Shown piece by piece: positions 6,397 through 9,478 of a stretch of DNA of 9,478 bases. The translations under genes and the position numbers were made by a program. Origin of the DNA: Prevotellaceae bacterium (GTDB lineage Bacteria; Bacteroidota; Bacteroidia; Bacteroidales; UBA932); contig JAITOI010000167.1 of assembly GCA_031289995.1 (NCBI GenBank), forward strand, positions 1 through 9,478. Reading direction: 5' to 3'. Position 1 is the first letter of the stretch; every line of letters starts with the position of its first letter. The notes beneath the pieces are model-generated. The model made no database searches. It was not told the origin of the DNA and was given only the letters and a program-made list of their open reading frames with translations.

Positions 6397-7083
6397 ATGA
6401 ACTACGAGTTTGAAAAATATGCCGTGCACCACGCCGGCATTGGCAGCGCCAAGCTGCACAGCTACCGCCGCACGAGCAGCGCCTACATCAACCCCACCAT
6501 CATCGAAGAGCGGCAGCTCAACGTGGCGAGCATGGACGTGTTTTCGCGGCTGATGATGGAGCGCATCATCTTCCTGGGCGTGCCCATCGACGATGACGTG
6601 GCCAACATCATTCAGGCGCAGCTGCTCTTCCTCGAGTCGAACAACGACGCGGGGCAGGACATCAGCATCTACCTCAACACGCCGGGCGGACACGTGTCGT
6701 CGGGCCTGGCCATCTACGACACGATGCAGCTCATCCGCTCGGAGGTGCGCACCATCTGCACCGGCATGGCAGCCAGCATGGGCGCCGTGCTGCTGTGCGC
6801 AGGCGCAGCCGGCAAGCGCGACGCGCTGCCCCACTCCCGCGTGATGATTCACCAGCCGATGAGCGGCGCCGAAGGGCAAGCCTCGGACATCGAAATCGTG
6901 GCGCGCGAAATTGTCAAAACCAAGAAGGAGCTCTACGACATCATCGCCCTGCACACCGGCAAGGCGGTGGAGCAGGTGGAGCGCGACGGCGACCGCGACT
7001 TCTGGATGAACGCCAACGAAGCCAAGGACTACGGCATGGTTGACCGCGTGCTCACCAAGCGCGACAAGGTGCTGCAGAAGTAA
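6397..7083 (+). CDS. clpP: ClpP, proteolytic subunit of the Clp protease
   Basis: Serine peptidase forming the double-heptamer chamber that degrades proteins fed by ClpX. 228 residues; the triad is Ser127 (GMAASMGA), His152 (RVMIHQPM) and Asp201 (DRDFW), each exactly 30 above mature E. coli ClpP numbering (97, 122, 171). The oxyanion stretch SIYLNTPGGHVSSG and the GQASDIEI handle segment are present. I chose the ATG at 6397: an in-frame TTG at 6370 overlaps the tig stop and would add nine residues (KTEKQKTE-type) encoded by a simple ACAGAAA repeat, with no family support. Located between tig and clpX, it should be cotranscribed with both. The 23-base gap is purine-rich and holds no promoter. 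Confidence 0.96.
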   Translation: MNYEFEKYAVHHAGIGSAKLHSYRRTSSAYINPTIIEERQLNVASMDVFSRLMMERIIFLGVPIDDDVANIIQAQLLFLESNNDAGQDISIYLNTPGGHVSSGLAIYDTMQLIRSEVRTICTGMAASMGAVLLCAGAAGKRDALPHSRVMIHQPMSGAEGQASDIEIVAREIVKTKKELYDIIALHTGKAVEQVERDGDRDFWMNANEAKDYGMVDRVLTKRDKVLQK

Positions 7084-7132
7084 ACCCCCAGCTATTTTTT
7101 TTGCGACAGCGAAGCGACGAAGAGAAATTTTT

Positions 7133-8395
7133 ATGGCATCCACACAGCACCACAACTGCTCCTTTTGCGGCCGCCCCATCCGGCAGGCCGCCCACTTTTT
7201 GCGAGGCGTCAACGCCTCCATCTGCGACGCCTGCATCGAGCAGGCGCACGCCATTCTGCAGGTCGAAAACGGCGGCGAGGCCTGCATCAAAAAGCAGCCC
7301 GCGGCATCGCCTGCGGCAGCGCCCGCCGCGTTCAGCGTGGACAACCTGCAGCTGCGCCGCCCGTACGAAATTAAGGCCTTCCTCGACCAGTACGTCATCG
7401 GGCAAGACGAGGCCAAGAAGTACCTCGCCGTGGCCGTGTACAACCACTACAAGCGCATCCGCCAGAGCGACGCTGACCTGCAGGAGGTGGAAATTGAGAA
7501 GTCGAACATCATCATGGTGGGCGACACGGGCACCGGCAAAACCCTGCTGGCGCGTACCATTGCGCGCATGCTCAACCTGCCCTTCGCCATTGTGGACGCC
7601 ACCGTGCTCACGGAGGCCGGCTACGTGGGCGAGGACGTGGAGAGCATCCTCACGCGCCTGCTGCAGGCCTCGGACTACAACGTGGCGGCAGCCGAAAAGG
7701 GCATCATTTTTATCGACGAAATCGACAAGATTACGCGCAAGAGCGACAACCCGTCCATCACCCGCGACGTGTCGGGCGAAGGCGTGCAGCAGGCCTTGCT
7801 CAAGCTGCTCGAAGGCTCGGTGGTCAACGTGCCGCCGCAGGGCGGGCGCAAGCACCCCGACCAAAAAATGGTGCCGGTCAACACCAAGGATATTTTGTTC
7901 ATCGCCGGCGGCGCGTTCGAGGGCATCGACCGCATCATCGCGCGCCGCGTGAACAAGAACATGATTGGCTTCAACGCCATCGAAAAGCTCAACCGCGTGG
8001 ACAAAAACGACCTGCTGCGCTACGTGGCGCCCGCCGACCTGCGGCACTTCGGCCTCATCCCCGAAATCGTGGGTCGCCTGCCGGTGCTCACCTACCTCGC
8101 GCCGCTCGACAAGGCCGCCCTGCGCCGCATCCTCACCGAGCCGAAAAACGCCATCGTGAAGCAGTACACCAAGCTGTTTGCGATGGACAAGGTGGAGCTG
8201 CAGCTCGACGAGGAGGCGCTCGACTACATCGTCGACCTCGCCCTGAAGCACAAGCTGGGCGCCCGCGGGCTGCGCTCCATCTGCGAGGAGCTGCTCATCG
8301 ACGCGATGTACGAGCTGCCCGAAAATGGGCAGGAGCAACAGCTGCGCATCACGCGGGAGTATGCGGAGAGGCAGCTGGCGCAGGAGGTAATTTGA
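7133..8395 (+). CDS. clpX: ClpX, AAA+ unfoldase of the ClpXP protease
   Basis: Hexameric ATPase that recognises tagged substrates, unfolds them and threads them into ClpP. 420 residues (E. coli 424). N-terminal zinc-binding domain with Cys9-X2-Cys12 and Cys31-X2-Cys34; Ala-rich linker at about 52-66; Walker A GDTGTGKT with Lys136; pore loop GYVG (163-166); Walker B IDE with Glu196; RKH loop (239-241); ClpP-docking IGF loop (278-280); sensor-2 motif GARGLR with Arg378. All key residues are intact. The ATG at 7133 puts the zinc domain in the normal place; the frame is open further left to 7040, inside clpP, without family similarity. The 49-base gap after clpP contains a run of eight T (7095-7102) after a weak 4-bp GCTG/CAGC stem, which may lower read-through slightly. 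The stop codon is embedded in an octamer repeat. Confidence 0.97.
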   Translation: MASTQHHNCSFCGRPIRQAAHFLRGVNASICDACIEQAHAILQVENGGEACIKKQPAASPAAAPAAFSVDNLQLRRPYEIKAFLDQYVIGQDEAKKYLAVAVYNHYKRIRQSDADLQEVEIEKSNIIMVGDTGTGKTLLARTIARMLNLPFAIVDATVLTEAGYVGEDVESILTRLLQASDYNVAAAEKGIIFIDEIDKITRKSDNPSITRDVSGEGVQQALLKLLEGSVVNVPPQGGRKHPDQKMVPVNTKDILFIAGGAFEGIDRIIARRVNKNMIGFNAIEKLNRVDKNDLLRYVAPADLRHFGLIPEIVGRLPVLTYLAPLDKAALRRILTEPKNAIVKQYTKLFAMDKVELQLDEEALDYIVDLALKHKLGARGLRSICEELLIDAMYELPENGQEQQLRITREYAERQLAQEVI

Positions 8396-8432
8396 GGAAT
8401 TTGAAGATTTGAGGATTTGAGGATTTGAAGAT
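8390..8432 (+). repeat. Octamer repeat overlapping the clpX stop codon
   Basis: Five copies of ATTTGAGG/ATTTGAAG (starting 8390, 8399, 8407, 8415, 8423; the first is 9 bases). The clpX TGA (8393-8395) is part of the first copy, and the end of the last copy supplies the 5' arm of the following terminator. Because the period is 8, the TGA in each copy moves through the frames, so ribosomes reading past the stop would meet stops in every frame. Confidence 0.7.
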
Positions 8433-8460
8433 TGCTGCTGGGTGTGGCAATCTTTTTTTT
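8428..8460 (+). terminator. Intrinsic terminator 1 after clpX
   Basis: AAGATTGC (8428-8435) pairs perfectly with GCAATCTT (8447-8454) around an 11-base loop, and T continues to 8460. The position, 33 bases after the clpX stop, and the perfect stem with T-tract make this a strong end point for the rho-clpX transcript. Confidence 0.88.
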
Positions 8461-8465
8461 GGGGG

Positions 8466-8502
8466 AAGCCTCCTGGCGGGTTGTGGGAGGCTTTTCTTTT
8501 TT
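8466..8502 (+). terminator. Intrinsic terminator 2 after clpX
   Basis: AAGCCTCC (8466-8473) pairs perfectly with GGAGGCTT (8486-8493), 12-base loop, followed by TTCTTTTTT. It follows terminator 1 by 5 bases. The loop and 3' arm resemble sequence at the edge and in the second half of the units of the downstream hairpin array. Confidence 0.82.
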
Positions 8503-8509
8503 GGGGGGA

Positions 8510-8527
8510 AGGCTTGTTGATGGGTTG
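8510..8527 (+). repeat. Left flank repeat of the hairpin array
   Basis: AGGCTTGTTGATGGGTTG here matches AGGCTTGATAATGGGTTG at 9113-9130 at 16 of 18 positions, same orientation. The two copies bracket the tandem hairpin array and may be degenerate terminal units or the direct repeats within which it expanded. Confidence 0.55.
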
Positions 8528-8534
8528 TGTGGGC

Positions 8535-9110
8535 TTCTACGAATGGTAGAATTGCCCCGACAGTTTTTGGGATGTTTCTGCGAATGGCAGTATGGCTTTT
8601 GAAGGTTTTAGGGAGGCTTCTGCGAATGGCAGCATGGCTATGATAACTTTCGGGAGGTTTCTGCGAATGGCAGCATGGCTTTTGAAGGTTTTAGGGAGAC
8701 TTCTGCGAATGGCAGAATGCATCCTACGAACTTACAGTATATTTCTGCGAATGGCAGAATGTCTTTACAAATTTGTGGAATGTTTCTGCGAATGGCAGAA
8801 TGCATCCTGCGAATTTACAGGATGTTTCTGCGAATGGCAGAATGCATCCTGCGAATTTACAGGATGTTTCTGCGAATGGCAGAATGTACCTGAAAATTTG
8901 TGATAGGCTTCTGCGAATGGCAGAATGCCACCTATGAACTTACGGAAGGTTTCTGCGAATGGCAGAATGCCCTTGAAAATTTGTGGGATGGATTATACGA
9001 ATGGTAGAATGCCCGTGAGAACTTGCGAGGTGGATTCTACGAATGGTAGAATGCCCATGCGAACTTGCGGGATGTTTCTGCGAATGGTAGAATGTCCCTG
9101 AAAATTTGCG
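8535..9110 (+). repeat. Tandem array of 14 paired-hairpin units, 41/42-bp period
   Basis: Fourteen copies of a core TTCTGC-GAATG-GCAGAA start at 8535, 8576, 8618, 8659, 8701, 8743, 8784, 8826, 8868, 8909, 8951, 8993, 9035 and 9076. Spacing is 41 or 42 bases (mean 41.6). Each core can fold as a 6-bp hairpin with a 5-base loop, and CGAATGG is identical in all 14. The rest of each unit is a variable second hairpin with C/T-rich 5' and G/A-rich 3' arms, best in two units (8803-8824 and 8845-8866), where CATCCTG pairs with CAGGATG. All frames are largely open, but the 41-base steps shift the frame, so no repeat protein is supported. The flanking variable part is itself repetitive, unlike CRISPR spacers. 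It lies after the two terminators, so transcription would need read-through; no consensus promoter was found in it. Function unknown. Confidence 0.9.
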
Positions 9111-9112
9111 GG

Positions 9113-9130
9113 AGGCTTGATAATGGGTTG
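9113..9130 (+). repeat. Right flank repeat of the hairpin array
   Basis: AGGCTTGATAATGGGTTG, a direct repeat of 8510-8527 with two mismatches, closing the array. Its position, about one period after the fourteenth core, also fits a decayed fifteenth unit. Confidence 0.5.
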
Positions 9131-9314
9131 AACAGTGGCACGGAACCTCATTTCTACCTCATTTTTCTTCAACAAAACAATGCTTCGACTACGCTCTGCA
9201 ACCACCTCAGTAGCCACCGGAGCATATAGTATTCCTCAACCTCATTACCTCATTTTAGGTTTGGTTCTACCGTTTTTTGAGGTGCTATTCCATGACGGCA
9301 ATAGGGATAGTATG
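9131..9314. other. Non-coding stretch with ACCTCATT repeats
   Basis: No supported gene. Several ACCTCATT-type words occur in two clusters (about 9145-9166 and 9234-9257). An open frame crosses this region and the repeat to its right, but its predicted product simply translates repeat sequence. No promoter matching the consensus was seen. Confidence 0.4.
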
Positions 9315-9432
9315 TCCAAGCGTCCTGCCGTGCGCACGGGTGAAGGGCGTTCCCCGAATGAGGCCTGTGCTCCGTGCGCAAGACGCGGACGTGTTGCTGT
9401 CCGCAGGCTGCGCTACCGCTTGCCTGCGGTTA
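9315..9432 (-). repeat. Dispersed mosaic repeat, copy B (inverted relative to copy A)
   Basis: The reverse complement matches 1442-1578 in six ordered blocks, with copy A's palindrome insert replaced by 11 bases. The internal hairpin CCGCAGGC (9401-9408)/GCCTGCGG (9422-9429) is kept, with a loop of different length. Two diverged copies within 9.5 kb suggest a family dispersed across this genome. Confidence 0.7.
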
Positions 9433-9442
9433 TGAAAATTAC

Positions 9443-9455
9443 GTCCCTTCGGGAC
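9443..9455. repeat. Small hairpin next to copy B
   Basis: GTCCC-TTC-GGGAC forms a perfect 5-bp stem with a 3-base loop, 10 bases beyond the matched part of copy B. It may belong to a longer version of the repeat, since no equivalent is found beside copy A. No T-tract follows, so it is not a terminator. Confidence 0.35.
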
Positions 9456-9478
9456 TTGCAGCAGCTATTCTGACCATT

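Noticed and set aside
5917..8338. Long open frames antisense to tig, clpP and clpX (508 and 428 codons)
   Set aside because: His/Val/Ala/Leu-rich mirror translations without motifs; the sense-strand genes carry all catalytic residues.
8592..8903. 103-codon open frame through the hairpin array, giving a repeated peptide
   Set aside because: The 41-base steps change frame mid-way, all frames are about equally open, and conservation follows the hairpin rather than codons.
8535..9110. CRISPR array
   Set aside because: The sequences between cores are themselves repeats of one another with a shared hairpin layout, the core is only about 17 bases, and no cas gene is present.
9135..9473. 112-codon open frame at the right end
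   Set aside because: It translates the ACCTCATT stretch and dispersed repeat copy B; the matching region of copy A gives the same kind of peptide on the opposite strand.

Overview
The window looks like a chromosomal segment of a Bacteroidetes bacterium, probably order Bacteroidales. Three promoters match the Bacteroidetes vegetative consensus (TTTG, about 19 bases, TANNTTTG), genes start without clear Shine-Dalgarno sequences, Rho carries the long disordered N-terminal insertion typical of the phylum, and the ClpP, ClpX, trigger factor and WYL regulator sequences are of the Bacteroidetes type. Coding sequence is GC-rich; the gaps are AT-rich and full of short repeats.

Layout: (1) 1-731, minus strand, the N-terminal two thirds or so of a patatin-like phospholipase running off the left edge. 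(2) 732-1699, a repeat-rich gap. It holds a possible small leftward transcription unit (promoter 1213-1182, 63-codon ORF 1134-943, terminator 916-871), a mosaic repeat (1442-1578) with a 28-bp perfect palindrome nested in it, and the rightward promoter of the next gene. (3) 1700-2623, a WYL-domain transcriptional regulator. (4) 2624-2992, a consensus promoter followed by a roughly 230-base rho leader with a 14-codon upstream ORF and a terminator-like structure. (5) 2993-8395, a compact same-strand block rho - tig - clpP - clpX: transcription termination factor, ribosome-associated chaperone, and the two-part ClpXP protease. Gaps inside the block are 36, 23 and 49 bases and no consensus promoter was seen in them, so read-through from the rho promoter is plausible. 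(6) 8390-8502, an octamer repeat overlapping the clpX stop, then two intrinsic terminators. (7) 8535-9110, the most unusual element: 14 tandem copies of a 41/42-bp unit, each containing a conserved 6-bp hairpin with an invariant GAATG loop and a second, variable hairpin. (8) 9131-9478, no supported gene, and an inverted, diverged copy (9315-9432) of the repeat at 1442-1578.

Together, tig, clpP and clpX handle nascent-chain folding and ATP-dependent proteolysis, while Rho controls transcript ends. The patatin and WYL genes are divergent, with the small unit and repeats between them. The main candidates for new biology are the hairpin array downstream of clpX, the possible attenuator in the rho leader, and the small leftward transcription unit ending in a C8 tract.
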